From Geobacillus thermocatenulatus (GTDB taxonomy: Bacteria > Bacillota > Bacilli > Bacillales > Anoxybacillaceae): 64,000 nt of DNA. Position 1 is the first letter of the stretch. Each line of letters opens with the position of its first letter. A program made the translations under genes and the position numbers. A model generated the notes under the pieces. The model was not told the DNA's origin. It saw nothing but the letters and a program-made list of their open reading frames with translations, and made no database searches. The stretch covers positions 940,001 through 1,004,000 of the forward strand of contig NZ_NEWK01000001.1 of NCBI RefSeq assembly GCF_002217655.1. Reading direction: 5' to 3'. Below, piece by piece: positions 25,678 through 38,560 of the stretch.

Positions 25678-25743
25678 CGCTAGGCGGAAAGAAATGCGGC
25701 GTCTGGCATTCCGTTGAAGATGGAGAAAAGGAGGACTCAGCTG

Positions 25744-26514
25744 ATGAGAGCGGACGGACGAAGCAGTTGCGAGCTGCGCCCTGTACATATACACCCGCAT
25801 TACATGAAGCATGCTGAAGGGTCGGTGCTCATTGAAATCGGCGACACGAAAGTCATTTGCACGGCGACGGTCGAAGAGAAAGTGCCGTCGTTTATGCGCG
25901 GCGGCGGCAAAGGATGGATTACGGCCGAATATGGGATGCTGCCGCGGGCGACAGAGCAGCGGAATGTGAGGGAAGCGAGCAAAGGAAAAGTGTCGGGGCG
26001 GACGATGGAAATTCAGCGCTTAATCGGCCGTGCGCTTCGCTCGGTTGTTGATCTTGAACAACTTGGCGAGCGGACCATTTGGATCGATTGCGACGTCATT
26101 CAGGCGGATGGCGGAACGCGGACGGCGTCGATCACCGGTGCGTATGTGGCGCTTGTGTTGGCGCTTGCCAAACTGGTGGAAGAAGGGAAGCTCGAGGCGC
26201 TTCCGATCCGCGATTTTCTCGCCGCCACCTCGGTCGGCATCGATCCGGAGCATGGGGTGATTCTTGATTTAGATTACAACGAGGATGCGCGGGCGAAAGT
26301 GGATATGAACGTCGTCATGACCGGAGCGGGTCAATTTGTCGAGATCCAAGGGACCGGAGAGGAAGCGGTTTTTTCGCGCGCCGAGCTCGATGAATTGCTT
26401 GAAGCGGCGCAAATCGGCATCGAGCAGCTCATCGCCGTTCAGCGCCGCGCATTGGGCGAGTGGGCGGCGCGCATCGGCGAAAAAAAAGAAGCGGCAGAGG
26501 AGGACACAGAGTGA
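25744..26514 (+). CDS. rph: Ribonuclease PH
   Basis: 256 residues. Phosphorolytic 3'-5' exoribonuclease that trims tRNA 3' ends. Family motifs: [63 protein letters not shown], and the phosphate-site [23 protein letters not shown] 25744 follows AAAGGAGG at 9 bases and matches the family start; the earlier frame start at 25714 precedes the ribosome site. Its TGA overlaps the next GTG. Confidence 0.97.
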   Translation: MRADGRSSCELRPVHIHPHYMKHAEGSVLIEIGDTKVICTATVEEKVPSFMRGGGKGWITAEYGMLPRATEQRNVREASKGKVSGRTMEIQRLIGRALRSVVDLEQLGERTIWIDCDVIQADGGTRTASITGAYVALVLALAKLVEEGKLEALPIRDFLAATSVGIDPEHGVILDLDYNEDARAKVDMNVVMTGAGQFVEIQGTGEEAVFSRAELDELLEAAQIGIEQLIAVQRRALGEWAARIGEKKEAAEEDTE

Positions 26515-27125
26515 AGGAGATTGTCATCGCTACAAAAAATGCCGGCAAAGTGCGCGAATTCACCGCTTTGTTCGCCAAGCGGGGCGTCGAAGTGAAATCG
26601 CTGCTTGACTTTCCGGACGCTCCGGATGTCGCAGAAACGGGAAGCACGTTTGCGGAAAATGCCGTGCTCAAAGCAGAAGCGGCGTCGCGGCGTCTAAAGC
26701 GGCCGGTGATCGCCGATGATTCCGGGCTCGTGGTCGATGCGCTCGGCGGCCGGCCGGGCGTTCATTCGGCCCGTTATGCCGGGGAAGATAAAAACGATGC
26801 ACGCAACATCGCCAAGCTGCTTCGCGAGCTTGACGGGGTGCCGATGGAGCAGCGCACGGCTCGTTTTCATTGCGCGCTCGCCGTCGCGATCCCAGGGCGG
26901 CCGACCGCCGTTGTTGAAGCGACATGCGATGGGTATATCGCCGAAGCGCCGCGTGGGGAGGGGGGCTTTGGCTATGATCCAATCTTTTACCTTCCGGAGT
27001 GGGGAAAAACGATGGCGGAGCTTGCGCCGGAGGAAAAAAATCAAATCAGTCATCGCGCCAAGGCGCTGACGAAGCTCGATGAGCAGTGGGAGGAGATCGT
27101 CGGTGGAAAGGGGCGGACGGAATGA
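26511..27125 (+). CDS. XTP/dITP diphosphatase (RdgB/HAM1 family)
   Basis: 204 residues. It hydrolyses non-canonical purine nucleoside triphosphates (ITP, XTP) to keep them out of nucleic acids. Motifs: [12 protein letters not shown] at the N-terminus, [38 protein letters not shown]. The GTG start overlaps the rph stop (GTGA), after AGAGGAGG; it corresponds to B. subtilis ysnA. It overlaps the next gene by ATGA. Confidence 0.94.
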   Translation: MKEIVIATKNAGKVREFTALFAKRGVEVKSLLDFPDAPDVAETGSTFAENAVLKAEAASRRLKRPVIADDSGLVVDALGGRPGVHSARYAGEDKNDARNIAKLLRELDGVPMEQRTARFHCALAVAIPGRPTAVVEATCDGYIAEAPRGEGGFGYDPIFYLPEWGKTMAELAPEEKNQISHRAKALTKLDEQWEEIVGGKGRTE

Positions 27126-27628
27126 AGGCGGTGATTGTGAGCGACAGCCATGGGCTGACTGCCGAACTTGCTGAAATTGTCAACCGTCATCGCCATGAAG
27201 CGGATTTGTTTATCCATTGCGGCGACTCGGAGTTGGAGGTGGGGGCGGACGAGATCGCCCCGTTTGCCGTCGTGCGCGGCAACTGCGATTTCGCCGCGTT
27301 TCCTGCTGAGCGCATCGAAGAGGCAGGTGGCGTTCGGTTGTTTGTCACCCACGGCCATTTATACGGGGTGAAAACGTCGCTTTTGCGTTTATCCTATCGC
27401 GCGCAAGAAACAGGGGCTCGCGTTGTTTGTTTCGGCCACTCGCATTTGGCCGGCGCCGAGCAAATGGATGGGCTGTTGTTCATCAACCCCGGCAGCATTG
27501 CTTTGCCGCGCGGAAGAAAAGAAAAAACGTACGCGGTGTTGACCATCGGCGGCGGGCGCGCGCATGTTCAATTTTATGAAGTGAATGGGCAGCCCGTTTC
27601 CAGAATGGAACGAACCTTTTCGATCTAA
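27122..27628 (+). CDS. YfcE/MJ0936-type metallophosphoesterase (YsnB-like)
   Basis: 168 residues. Two-metal phosphodiesterase motifs are all present: [37 protein letters not shown], and [10 protein letters not shown]. Substrate unknown; relatives hydrolyse model phosphodiesters. The ATG overlaps the stop of the diphosphatase gene. It is the last gene of rph-ysnA-ysnB before a terminator. Confidence 0.9.
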   Translation: MKAVIVSDSHGLTAELAEIVNRHRHEADLFIHCGDSELEVGADEIAPFAVVRGNCDFAAFPAERIEEAGGVRLFVTHGHLYGVKTSLLRLSYRAQETGARVVCFGHSHLAGAEQMDGLLFINPGSIALPRGRKEKTYAVLTIGGGRAHVQFYEVNGQPVSRMERTFSI

Positions 27629-27660
27629 GCGGACAAAACGTCCGCTGTTTTTTGTTTTTT
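27628..27660 (+). terminator. Rho-independent terminator after the ysnB-like gene
   Basis: AGCGGAC-AAAAC-GTCCGCT followed by GTTTTTTGTTTTTTC. Confidence 0.88.
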
Positions 27661-27748
27661 CGCTTTGGCAGTTAGAGAGCGTCCGCTTTCGATGAGCCGT
27701 CAAGAAAGAAAAAATTTTTTGAATCGGCAAAACCTTGATTCTATCATA

Positions 27749-27763
27749 ATGTAAGCGCATTCA
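27749..27763 (+). promoter_or_regulatory. cre site (CcpA) upstream of the ilv-leu promoter
   Basis: ATGTAAGCGCATTCA fits the cre consensus WTGNAANCGNWNNCW at every fixed position. It lies ~50 bases upstream of the -35 box, an activating position. CcpA activation of ilv-leu through an upstream cre is known in B. subtilis. Confidence 0.6.
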
Positions 27764-27781
27764 AATAGTTTGACCAATCGG

Positions 27782-27796
27782 AATTTTCAAAAAACG
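27782..27796 (+). promoter_or_regulatory. CodY-like box before the ilvE promoter
   Basis: AATTTTCAAAAAACG matches AATTTTCWGAAAATT with three mismatches and abuts the -35 region. CodY repression of ilv-leu is established in Bacillus. Confidence 0.4.
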
Positions 27797-27799
27797 TTA

Positions 27800-27831
27800 T
27801 TGACGGCGCAAAGGTTTCGGATTATTATAAT
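27800..27831 (+). promoter_or_regulatory. Sigma-A promoter of ilvE and the ilv-leu operon
   Basis: -35 TTGACG (27800-27805) with a -10 of TATTAT (27823, spacer 17) or the overlapping TATAAT (27826-27831, spacer 20). Confidence 0.65.
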
Positions 27832-27913
27832 GTTCAAATAAGAGAAACGACTCAATATAATGATCGAGCCGTTCAAAGCAACTGCTGACTGATCAAGGAA
27901 GAGGGGAACCGAA

Positions 27914-28813
27914 GTGGGCGAACAATGGATCTTTTTAAACGGAGAATTTGTGACAAAAGAAAACGCCAAAATTTCCGTGTATGACCATGGATTTTTGTAT
28001 GGCGATGGGGTATTTGAAGGCATTCGCGTCTATAGCGGCAACGTATTCCGCCTCGAAGAACATATAGATCGGCTATACAATTCCGCGAAGTCGATTTTGC
28101 TCGACATTCCGTACACGAAGGAAGAAATGATTGGCCACGTGCTCGAAACGATCCGCCGCAACGGCTATCAAGATGCATACATCCGCCTGGTCGTTTCGCG
28201 CGGGATCGGCGATTTAGGACTGGATCCGTACAAATGCAAAACGCCGCAAATTGTGATTATCGTCGAGCCGCTCGCGCTCTTCCCGAAACATTTATATGAA
28301 ACCGGCATCGAAGTGGTGACAGTGGCGACGCGCCGCAACCGCTCTGATGTGCTGAGCCCGAAAGTCAAATCGCTCAACTACCTAAACAATGTGCTTGTCA
28401 AAATCGAGGCGCATTTGGCGAACGTAAGCGAAGCGCTGATCTTAAACGATCAAGGCTATGTCGCGGAAGGTTCGGGAGACAACGTTTTCATCATCAAAAA
28501 CGGCGTCATTTACACGCCGCCAGGGTATGTGGGGGCGCTTGAAGGCATTACACGTCAAGCGATCATCGAAATCGCGGAGGATCTCGGCTATACGGTGAAA
28601 GAGGAGCCGTTTACCCGCCATGATGTCTATGTCGCGGATGAAGTGTTTTTGACGGGGACGGCGGCCGAAGTCATTTCGGTCATTAAAGTCGATGGCCGGA
28701 TGATCGGCGACGGGACGCCGGGACCGCATACAAAGCGGTTGCTTGAAGAATTTCGCCGCCGCGTGGTCGTCGAAGGAGTAAAGGTGTATCCGACGAACGC
28801 CAATGTCGGTTGA
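27914..28813 (+). CDS. ilvE: Branched-chain amino acid aminotransferase
   Basis: 299 residues, fold-type IV PLP enzyme interconverting Leu/Ile/Val and their keto acids. Landmarks: ISVYDHGFLYGDGVFEGIRVY at residues ~21-41, RLVVSRGIGDLG, PLP lysine in VKSLNYLNNVL, and ILNDQGYVAEGSGDNVFI. GTG start after GAAGAGGGGAA. It heads the operon and is separated from ilvB by a T-box attenuator, so it can be expressed when the attenuator stops the rest. Confidence 0.94.
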   Translation: MGEQWIFLNGEFVTKENAKISVYDHGFLYGDGVFEGIRVYSGNVFRLEEHIDRLYNSAKSILLDIPYTKEEMIGHVLETIRRNGYQDAYIRLVVSRGIGDLGLDPYKCKTPQIVIIVEPLALFPKHLYETGIEVVTVATRRNRSDVLSPKVKSLNYLNNVLVKIEAHLANVSEALILNDQGYVAEGSGDNVFIIKNGVIYTPPGYVGALEGITRQAIIEIAEDLGYTVKEEPFTRHDVYVADEVFLTGTAAEVISVIKVDGRMIGDGTPGPHTKRLLEEFRRRVVVEGVKVYPTNANVG

Positions 28814-28834
28814 TCGTCCATGACAAGTGGATAG

Positions 28835-29142
28835 CGAAAAAGCGTTGACGAGGATAAGTAGTCAGCGGGGCCAACATCCACAGAGAGCCGGGGGAGCTGC
28901 GAACCGGTGATGTTGCCGCTTGATGAACTCACCTCTGAGCGCCAGCCTGAACGCCGGACGGCTAGTAGGGCTGGACGAGTGGAGACGCGCGCTTCACTCG
29001 TTACCAAAATGAGCGGCCGGCTTCGGCTGGCCGCTCCTGAGGCGGCCGTCATGGCCGTGAAGAAGGGTGGTACCGCGGAAAGGAAACCTTTTCGCCCCTT
29101 TGGCTGGAAATGACAGCCATCGTGGGTGGAAAGGTTTTTTTA
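28835..29142 (+). ncRNA. T-box leader riboswitch, leucine type, between ilvE and ilvB
   Basis: Begins with the T-box leader start GACGAGGATAAGTAGT. Specifier codon CTC at 28928-28930 in GAACTCACC indicates tRNA-Leu sensing. T-box sequence AAGGGTGGTACCGCGG at 29063-29078. Uncharged tRNA-Leu would stabilise the antiterminator and allow transcription of ilvB-leuD. No clear promoter of its own is seen, so it appears to act on readthrough from ilvE. Confidence 0.93.
29084..29141 (+). terminator. T-box-controlled terminator before ilvB
   Basis: AACCTTTTCGCCC pairs with GGGTGGAAAGGTT around an inner GGCTG/CAGCC hairpin, followed by seven T residues. Confidence 0.88.
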
Positions 29143-29170
29143 TATGGATGACAAATTACAGGGAGGATCG

Positions 29171-30913
29171 ATGATGACAAAAATGAAAGTCGAGGAACAA
29201 GAAAAAGCGAGGACGAAGGCGAGAATGAGCGGGTCGCTGATGCTCATTGAAGCGCTCAAGGAAGAAAAAGTCGAAGTCATCTTCGGCTATCCGGGGGGGG
29301 CGGTGCTCCCACTGTATGACGAGTTGTATAAAGCCGGCGTGTTCCACGTGCTGACGCGGCATGAGCAAGGGGCCATCCATGCGGCGGAAGGATATGCGCG
29401 CATTTCGGGAAAACCAGGGGTCGTCATCGCCACCTCCGGCCCGGGAGCGACCAACATCGTCACCGGGTTGACCGACGCGATGATGGATTCGCTGCCGCTC
29501 GTCGTCTTTACCGGGCAAGTGGCGACAAGCGTCATCGGTTCGGATGCGTTTCAGGAGGCGGACGTTGTCGGCATTACGATGCCGATTACGAAACACAACT
29601 ACCAAGTGCGCGACATCAGCGAGCTGCCGAGAATCATTAAAGAGGCGTTTCACATTGCGACAACCGGGCGCCCCGGACCGGTGTTGATCGATATTCCAAA
29701 AGACATTACGACGGCGGAAGGGGAATTCGATTATGATCAAGAGGTTCACTTGCCCGGCTATCAGCCGACGACGCAGCCGAACCATTGGCAAATCCGCCGG
29801 CTTGTCGAGGCGGTCAGCCAATCAAAGCGGCCGGTCATTTTAGCCGGCGCTGGCGTCTTGCACGCCAATGCGTCCAATGAATTGCGGCAATACGCCGAAC
29901 AGCAAAACATTCCGGTCATTCATACGCTCCTTGGCCTTGGCGGTTTCCCGGCCGACCATCCGCTGTTTTTAGGCATGGCGGGCATGCACGGTACGTATAC
30001 GGCGAATATGGCGCTGTGTGAATGCGATTTGCTCATCAACATCGGCGCCCGCTTCGATGACCGGGTCACCGGCAACTTGAAATACTTCGCGCCAAAGGCG
30101 ACCGTCGCCCATATCGACATCGACCCGGCGGAAATCGGCAAAAACGTGCCGACGAAAATTCCAATCGTTAGCGATGCAAAAGCCGCCTTGCAAGAGCTGA
30201 TCGCCCAGCAAGGCAAGCCGGCGGACACCGCGGCGTGGCTTAAGCAGCTTGATGAATGGAAGCGGCGCTTCCCACTCCATTATGAGCCGGAAGCCGGCAC
30301 GATCAAACCGCAAAAACTGATCGAGATGATCTATGAAATGACAAACGGCGAGGCGATCGTGACGACGGACGTCGGCCAGCATCAAATGTGGGCGGCGCAA
30401 TATTACAAGTTCAACCGGCCGCACCGGTGGGTGACGTCCGGGGGGCTCGGCACGATGGGCTTCGGGCTTCCGGCAGCGATCGGCGCCCAGCTCGCCGACC
30501 GGAGCGCTACGGTCGTTTCGATCGTCGGCGACGGCGGCTTCCAAATGACGCTTCAAGAACTGTCGGTCATCCAGGAGCTAGGGCTGCCGATCAAAATCGT
30601 CATCGTCAACAACCAGGCGCTCGGCATGGTGCGGCAATGGCAGGAGCTGTTCTATGACAAACGGTACTCCCATTCGCTCATTCCGAACCAACCGGATTTC
30701 GTCAAGCTTGCCGAAGCATACGGGATGCTAGGTCTGCGGGCGAAGACGGAGGCGGAAGCGGCCGAAGTGTTAAAACAAGCGTTTGCGATGGATGGGCCGG
30801 TGCTGCTGGATTTCCATGTCCGTGCCGACGAGAACGTCTATCCGATGGTGGCGCCCGGCAAAGGGCTTCATGAAATGGTGGGGGTGAAAGCATGCGAAGA
30901 ATCATCACGATGA
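29171..30913 (+). CDS. ilvB: Acetolactate synthase large subunit
   Basis: About 580 residues. TPP- and FAD-dependent first common step of branched-chain amino-acid synthesis. [17 protein letters not shown], catalytic Glu in [19 protein letters not shown] motif [12 protein letters not shown] ... IVNN, and FAD-domain [15 protein letters not shown] precedes two adjacent ATGs (29171, 29174); the further one has better spacing. It works with IlvH, whose gene overlaps the end by 22 bases. A run of seven to eight G at ~29294 is in frame. Confidence 0.96.
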   Translation: MMTKMKVEEQEKARTKARMSGSLMLIEALKEEKVEVIFGYPGGAVLPLYDELYKAGVFHVLTRHEQGAIHAAEGYARISGKPGVVIATSGPGATNIVTGLTDAMMDSLPLVVFTGQVATSVIGSDAFQEADVVGITMPITKHNYQVRDISELPRIIKEAFHIATTGRPGPVLIDIPKDITTAEGEFDYDQEVHLPGYQPTTQPNHWQIRRLVEAVSQSKRPVILAGAGVLHANASNELRQYAEQQNIPVIHTLLGLGGFPADHPLFLGMAGMHGTYTANMALCECDLLINIGARFDDRVTGNLKYFAPKATVAHIDIDPAEIGKNVPTKIPIVSDAKAALQELIAQQGKPADTAAWLKQLDEWKRRFPLHYEPEAGTIKPQKLIEMIYEMTNGEAIVTTDVGQHQMWAAQYYKFNRPHRWVTSGGLGTMGFGLPAAIGAQLADRSATVVSIVGDGGFQMTLQELSVIQELGLPIKIVIVNNQALGMVRQWQELFYDKRYSHSLIPNQPDFVKLAEAYGMLGLRAKTEAEAAEVLKQAFAMDGPVLLDFHVRADENVYPMVAPGKGLHEMVGVKACEESSR

Positions 30914-31410
30914 CAGTCAACAACCGCCCCGGCGTCTTAAACCGCATTACCGGGTTGTTTACAAAGCGGCATTACAATATCGAAAGCATTACGGTCGGGC
31001 ATACGGAAATCGAGGGCGTTTCGCGGATGACGTTCGTCGTCAACGTTGACGATGAACGGACGGCGGAGCAAATCATTAAGCAGCTGAACAAGCAGATTGA
31101 TGTGTTGAAGGTGAATGACATCACCGACCAAGCGATCGTCGCCCGCGAGCTGGCGCTTATTAAGGTCGCCGCTCCTCCGGCGGTCCGCCAGGAAATTTAC
31201 ACGCTCATCGAGCCGTTTCGCGCCTCGATCGTCGACGTAAGCAAAGACAGCCTCGTCATTCAAGTGACCGGCGAGCCGGAGAAAGTCGAGGCGTTGATTG
31301 AACTGTTGCGCCCGTACGGCATTAAGGAAGTGGCGCGCACGGGAACGACCGCGTTCACCCGCGGGGCGCAAAAAGCGACGACGAACCAGAAAACGGTGTT
31401 TATCATTTAA
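30892..31410 (+). CDS. ilvH: Acetolactate synthase small (regulatory) subunit
   Basis: 172 residues with an N-terminal ACT domain ([20 protein letters not shown], then ESITVGHTE) that binds valine for feedback inhibition, and a C-terminal domain ending in the [13 protein letters not shown] segment. It activates and regulates IlvB. Starts within the ilvB 3' end after GGTGGGGGTGAAAGC. Confidence 0.95.
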   Translation: MRRIITMTVNNRPGVLNRITGLFTKRHYNIESITVGHTEIEGVSRMTFVVNVDDERTAEQIIKQLNKQIDVLKVNDITDQAIVARELALIKVAAPPAVRQEIYTLIEPFRASIVDVSKDSLVIQVTGEPEKVEALIELLRPYGIKEVARTGTTAFTRGAQKATTNQKTVFII

Positions 31411-34075
<2,665 letters not shown>

Positions 34076-34091
34076 AACGGGGGGATTTAGA

Positions 34092-35207
34092 ATGGGAAAC
34101 TATCGGATTGCCGTCTTGCCAGGGGATGGCATCGGCAAAGAAGTGACGTCCGGAGCGGTCGAGGTATTGAAAGCGGTCGGCATCCGGTTTGGCCACGAGT
34201 TTACGTTTGAATATGGATTGATCGGTGGAGCGGCGATCGATGAGGCGGGGACGCCGCTCCCCGAGGAAACGCTCCGCCTTTGCCGAGAAAGCGATGCGGT
34301 GCTGCTTGGGGCGGTCGGCGGTCCGAAGTGGGATGACAACCCTCCGCATTTGCGCCCGGAAAAAGGATTGCTTGCCATTCGCAAGCAGCTCGACTTATAT
34401 GCCAACTTGCGGCCGGTTGTGTGCTATGACAGTTTGGTTTCCGCTTCGCCGTTAAAACCGGATCTCGTGCAAGACGTCGATTTTGTCATCGTCCGTGAGC
34501 TGACCGGCGGCATTTACTTCGGCCAGCCGAGCGGCCGCGTCGTCGAAAACGGCGAAGAAAAAGCAGTGGACACCTTGTTATATAAAAAAGAAGAAATTGA
34601 GCGAATCGTCCGCATGGCGTTTATACTCGCACGCGGGCGGAAGAAAAAAGTGACTTCGGTCGACAAGGCGAACGTCCTTTCGTCAAGCCGTCTATGGCGG
34701 GAAGTGGCCGAAGAGGTGGCGAAGCAGTTTCCGGACGTCACGCTTGAGCATATGCTTGTTGACAATGCCGCAATGCAGCTCATCCGCGCGCCGAAGCAGT
34801 TTGATGTCATGGTGACCGAAAACATGTTTGGCGACATTTTAAGCGATGAAGCCTCCATGTTGTCCGGTTCGCTCGGGATGCTGCCGTCAGCCAGCTTATC
34901 CGCTTCCGGTCCGAGCTTGTATGAGCCGGTGCACGGTTCAGCGCCTGATATCGCCGGCATGAACAAAGCCAATCCGATTGCGGCGATTTTGTCAGCTGCG
35001 ATGATGCTTCGCCTGTCGTTCGGGCTCACCGCGGAAGCGGAGGCGGTCGAGCACGCGGTGCGGCAGGCGCTCGATCAAGGTTTGCGCACTGCCGACTTGG
35101 CGCCAAGCGGCGGCCGCATCGTATCAACGAACGAAATGGTCGAAGAAATCAAAACAGCGGTGCTGGATTATACGGCCATTGCTCAAATTATGACCGTTTA
35201 TGCCTAA
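34092..35207 (+). CDS. leuB: 3-isopropylmalate dehydrogenase
   Basis: 371 residues. NAD-dependent oxidative decarboxylation of 3-isopropylmalate. [14 protein letters not shown]-terminus, [28 protein letters not shown], the Asp metal ligands in [12 protein letters not shown], and the NAD-binding [26 protein letters not shown] ribosome site, 16 bases after leuA. Confidence 0.97.
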   Translation: MGNYRIAVLPGDGIGKEVTSGAVEVLKAVGIRFGHEFTFEYGLIGGAAIDEAGTPLPEETLRLCRESDAVLLGAVGGPKWDDNPPHLRPEKGLLAIRKQLDLYANLRPVVCYDSLVSASPLKPDLVQDVDFVIVRELTGGIYFGQPSGRVVENGEEKAVDTLLYKKEEIERIVRMAFILARGRKKKVTSVDKANVLSSSRLWREVAEEVAKQFPDVTLEHMLVDNAAMQLIRAPKQFDVMVTENMFGDILSDEASMLSGSLGMLPSASLSASGPSLYEPVHGSAPDIAGMNKANPIAAILSAAMMLRLSFGLTAEAEAVEHAVRQALDQGLRTADLAPSGGRIVSTNEMVEEIKTAVLDYTAIAQIMTVYA

Positions 35208-35227
35208 GACGTGCGAGGTGAAAGCCA

Positions 35228-36643
35228 ATGAAGCCGAAAACGATCATCGATAAAATTTGGGAAAACCACGTCGTCTACCGTGAGGAGGGCAAACCGGATT
35301 TATTGTACATCGATTTGCACTTAGTGCATGAAGTGACCTCGCCGCAAGCGTTTGAAGGGTTGCGGCAAAAAGGACGGAAGGTGCGGCGGCCGGATTTGAC
35401 CTTTGCGACGATGGACCATAACGTGCCGACCGTTAACCGATTTGTGATTACCGACGAAGTGGCGCGCAACCAAATCGCTGCGCTTGAGCGCAACTGCCGC
35501 GAGTTCGGCATTCCGCTCGCCGACCTAAACAGCGAAGAGCAAGGAATCGTTCACGTCATCGGTCCAGAGCTCGGGTTGACCCAGCCGGGAAAAACGATCG
35601 TTTGCGGCGACAGCCATACGTCGACGCACGGGGCGTTTGGCGCCTTGGCGTTTGGCATCGGCACGAGCGAAGTCGAGCATGTATTGGCTACACAAACGCT
35701 TTGGCAGCATAAACCGAAAACGCTGCAAATCTGCATCAACGGCCGCCTCGGCAAAGGAGTGACCGCCAAAGACGTCATCTTGGCCATTATCGGCCGCTAT
35801 GGCGTTGGCGTCGGCACCGGTTATATTATCGAATTTACAGGCGAAGCGATCCGACGCATGTCGATGGAAGAGCGAATGACGATTTGCAACATGTCGATTG
35901 AAGCGGGGGCGAGAGCCGGCCTCATCAGCCCGGATGAAACGACGTTTGCCTATTTGCGCGGCCGCAAATATGCGCCAAAAGGCGAGGAGTTTGACAAGGC
36001 GGTGGAACGGTGGCGGGCGTTAGCCAGCGATGAGGGGGCAAAATACGATAAAACGATTGAAATCGATGCGTCGACGATCGCTCCGATGGTGACGTGGGGG
36101 ACGAACCCCGCGATGAGCACTTCCGTCGATGGCGTCGTGCCGCATCCCGAGCAATTTGAAAGCAAAACAGAGCAAAACGCGGTGCGCCGGGCGCTTGAGT
36201 ACATGGGGCTTGAGCCGGGCACGCCGATTACGGATATTCCGGTGCAGCACGTCTTCATCGGTTCGTGCACCAACTCACGCCTCAGCGATTTGCGCGCGGC
36301 GGCGAGCATCGTGAAAGGGAAAAAAGTGGCTCCGGGTGTACGGGCGCTCGTCGTGCCTGGATCGCAGCAAGTGAAAAAACAAGCCGAAGCGGAAGGGTTG
36401 GCGCAAATTTTCATCGACGCCGGTTTTGAATGGCGCGACTCCGGCTGCAGCGCCTGTTTGGGCATGAACCCGGACATCATCCCAGAAGGCGAGCACTGTG
36501 CGTCAACGTCGAACCGCAACTTTGAAGGGCGGCAAGGAAAAGGGGCGCGCACGCATCTCGTCAGCCCGGTGATGGCCGCAGCGGCTGCGATTTACGGACA
36601 TTTTGTCGATGTGCGCCAGCTTGAAGCCGAGCCGGTCTGTTAA
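35228..36643 (+). CDS. leuC: 3-isopropylmalate dehydratase large subunit
   Basis: 471 residues, aconitase-family catalytic subunit. 4Fe-4S ligands in FIGSCTNSR and the [10 protein letters not shown] motif; substrate loops in [15 protein letters not shown]-like ([18 protein letters not shown]) and [16 protein letters not shown]. It isomerises 2- to 3-isopropylmalate with LeuD. GAGGTGAAAGCC ribosome site. Confidence 0.97.
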   Translation: MKPKTIIDKIWENHVVYREEGKPDLLYIDLHLVHEVTSPQAFEGLRQKGRKVRRPDLTFATMDHNVPTVNRFVITDEVARNQIAALERNCREFGIPLADLNSEEQGIVHVIGPELGLTQPGKTIVCGDSHTSTHGAFGALAFGIGTSEVEHVLATQTLWQHKPKTLQICINGRLGKGVTAKDVILAIIGRYGVGVGTGYIIEFTGEAIRRMSMEERMTICNMSIEAGARAGLISPDETTFAYLRGRKYAPKGEEFDKAVERWRALASDEGAKYDKTIEIDASTIAPMVTWGTNPAMSTSVDGVVPHPEQFESKTEQNAVRRALEYMGLEPGTPITDIPVQHVFIGSCTNSRLSDLRAAASIVKGKKVAPGVRALVVPGSQQVKKQAEAEGLAQIFIDAGFEWRDSGCSACLGMNPDIIPEGEHCASTSNRNFEGRQGKGARTHLVSPVMAAAAAIYGHFVDVRQLEAEPVC

Positions 36644-36739
36644 ATTGACGATCGTGATGGCAAAAGAGGCGGCGCGGCATCCTAGGAAGCCGAGCTCCTT
36701 TGCCATCAGCGACATCCATAACGGAAGGGGGAAAGGACG

Positions 36740-37333
36740 ATGAAGCCGTTTACGATCCATCGCGGAAAAACCGCCGGCATCGATCGGGCGAATATTGATA
36801 CCGATCAAATCATTCCAAAGCAGTTTTTGAAACGGATTGAACGCACTGGCTTTGGCCAGTTTCTCTTTTACGATTGGCGGTATTTGAGCGACGGCACGCC
36901 AAATCCGGCGTTTGAGCTCAACCGCCCGGAAAACGAAGGGGCGACGATTTTAGTCGCCGATGAAAACTTCGGTTGCGGCTCATCGCGCGAACATGCGCCG
37001 TGGGCGCTGCAAGATTACGGATTCCGCGTAATCATTGCCCCATCGTTTGCCGACATTTTTTACAACAATTGCTTAAAAAATGGGCTGTTGCCGATCCGGC
37101 TGGATAAAGAGGATGTCCGCTACTTGCTGCGCCAAAGCGAGCGCGCAGACTATGAACTGACGGTTTCGCTTGAAGAACAGCGGGTATTTGACGATGAAGG
37201 ATTTTCGCGTCCGTTTGACATCGACCCGTATCGAAAACAGCTGTTGCTAAAAGGATGGGACGAAATTGATTTGACGTTTGTGTACGAAGCGCATATCGCC
37301 GCCTACGAACGACGGCATTGTCCACGGCCGTAA
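36740..37333 (+). CDS. leuD: 3-isopropylmalate dehydratase small subunit
   Basis: 197 residues, swivelling domain that completes the LeuCD active site. NIDTDQIIPKQFLK, GATILVADENFGCGSSREHAPWAL, and the IIAPSFADIFYNNC segment are typical. GAAGGGGGAAAGGACG ribosome site. Last gene of the operon; the 96-base gap from leuC shows no strong hairpin. Confidence 0.96.
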   Translation: MKPFTIHRGKTAGIDRANIDTDQIIPKQFLKRIERTGFGQFLFYDWRYLSDGTPNPAFELNRPENEGATILVADENFGCGSSREHAPWALQDYGFRVIIAPSFADIFYNNCLKNGLLPIRLDKEDVRYLLRQSERADYELTVSLEEQRVFDDEGFSRPFDIDPYRKQLLLKGWDEIDLTFVYEAHIAAYERRHCPRP

Positions 37334-37363
37334 GCGCCATGTGTTCCGGGCGGCAAGGAGAGA

Positions 37364-37399
37364 TGGGCTGCTCTGCCAATCGGCGGGAGCAGCCTTTTT
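37364..37399 (+). terminator. Rho-independent terminator after leuD
   Basis: GGCTGCTC/GAGCAGCC stem with a 13-base loop and TTTTT tail. Confidence 0.82.
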
Positions 37400-37478
37400 C
37401 GTGTTTGACGGCGCCTGCGTTCAGGGGCCGGCTGCTTTTTGGCAAACAAGCGGTTTGTGTTACCCAGCAAGGCGCGGG

Positions 37479-37507
37479 TTGTTTCGCCAGGGAAAACTTG
37501 TTACACT
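37479..37507 (+). promoter_or_regulatory. Probable sigma-A promoter of the TPR gene
   Basis: -35 TTGTTT (37479-37484), 17-base spacer, -10 TACACT (37502-37507). Confidence 0.5.
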
Positions 37508-37537
37508 GATGGTAAATGCAAATGGGAGCGGGCGAAG

Positions 37538-38518
37538 ATGACCGGGAAAAAAGGAAAAATCATCATGTTTCCGCAAACGAAAGAACGGCTGATGGAAGAA
37601 GCGTTTGCGGCGCTTGAAGCGAAACGCTACAAAGAAGCGCTCCGCTTTTTGCGCGCTGCTGAACAGCTTGGCGACCACAGTTTTCCTGTTCGCCTTGGGC
37701 TGGCTGTCTGTTGCTATGAGCTTGGAGACTACGATGAGGCGGAGTGGCGCCTCGCCGCCTTGCTTGACGAACAGCCGAACAACAGCGATCTGTTGCAAAT
37801 GTATCTCGCTGTGCTGCTGCAAACGAATCGATACAGCAAGGCGGAAACGGTGATCCGCGCCGCCTTGCGCCATCCGTCGCTATCCGCTTCGTTGCGCGAA
37901 CAGCTTCATCAGCTGCTCCGGTTTAGTGAAAAAATGAATGCCCGCATGCTTCCGCCCGCGGAGTGGAAGCGGGTGAGACGGCTGCTGGAGTCCGGGGACA
38001 TTGCTGAGCAGCTGCAACTGATTAAACAACTGGAAAAAGAAGACATCGATCCGGTGCTGCCGTTGCTCAAGCAATATTTACGCGCACCGGAAAAAAGCCC
38101 GATGGCGAAAACGATGCTTCTTCGCCTGTTGACAGGGAAGCGAGTCAACGAAACGGTGACGGTTGAAAAATTTGGCCGTTGCATGGAGGTCGTCCCGTCA
38201 GCGTTGGACGAACAGATGGAAACAAAATTTGCTTCCGAACTGCTGGGTCGGCTTGAACAGCAGCTCGCGGCGGAAAGCCCGAGTTTGTACGAAACGGCGG
38301 CGGAAATTTGGCTTCGCTATGCATATGTGTTGTATCCGTTTCCGCCAGAGCCCGCGGATGCAGCGGCCTGGCTTGCTGCTCTCCATTGGATGGCGAGCCG
38401 GTTTTTAGGCTTGGATGCTGACGCGGCCGCCTTGGCCGACCGCTACGGTGTGGAGGCGGCGGAGATGGCAAGGCTTTGCCAAAAGCTATACGAAATAGAG
38501 GAACTTTCCTCCCTCTAA
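37538..38518 (+). CDS. TPR-repeat protein (YsoA-like)
   Basis: 326 residues, soluble, with N-terminal tetratricopeptide-like helical pairs: MEEAFAALEAKRYKEALRFL, AVCCYELGDYDEAEWRLAAL and AVLLQTNRYSKAETVI. The rest is helical with an aspartate-rich C-terminal part. It occupies the B. subtilis ysoA position between leuD and tig. Function unknown. ATG 37538 follows GGGAGCGGGCGAAG; ATG 37565 is possible. Confidence 0.8.
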   Translation: MTGKKGKIIMFPQTKERLMEEAFAALEAKRYKEALRFLRAAEQLGDHSFPVRLGLAVCCYELGDYDEAEWRLAALLDEQPNNSDLLQMYLAVLLQTNRYSKAETVIRAALRHPSLSASLREQLHQLLRFSEKMNARMLPPAEWKRVRRLLESGDIAEQLQLIKQLEKEDIDPVLPLLKQYLRAPEKSPMAKTMLLRLLTGKRVNETVTVEKFGRCMEVVPSALDEQMETKFASELLGRLEQQLAAESPSLYETAAEIWLRYAYVLYPFPPEPADAAAWLAALHWMASRFLGLDADAAALADRYGVEAAEMARLCQKLYEIEELSSL

Positions 38519-38532
38519 TGGCTCGTTCTCTG

Positions 38533-38560
38533 TTGAAACATGGCTGTTGTATGGTATAAT
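38533..38560 (+). promoter_or_regulatory. Sigma-A promoter of tig
   Basis: -35 TTGAAA (38533-38538), 16-base spacer, extended -10 TGGTATAAT (perfect TATAAT at 38555-38560). Confidence 0.72.

Noticed and set aside
28814-29125. Small coding gene between ilvE and ilvB (68-codon frame at 28907)
   Set aside because: The sequence is fully explained by the T-box leader, including the specifier and T-box motifs.
29285-29305. Frameshift at the G-run in ilvB
   Set aside because: The GYPGGAVLP motif is read correctly across the run and the frame stays open to the normal C-terminus.
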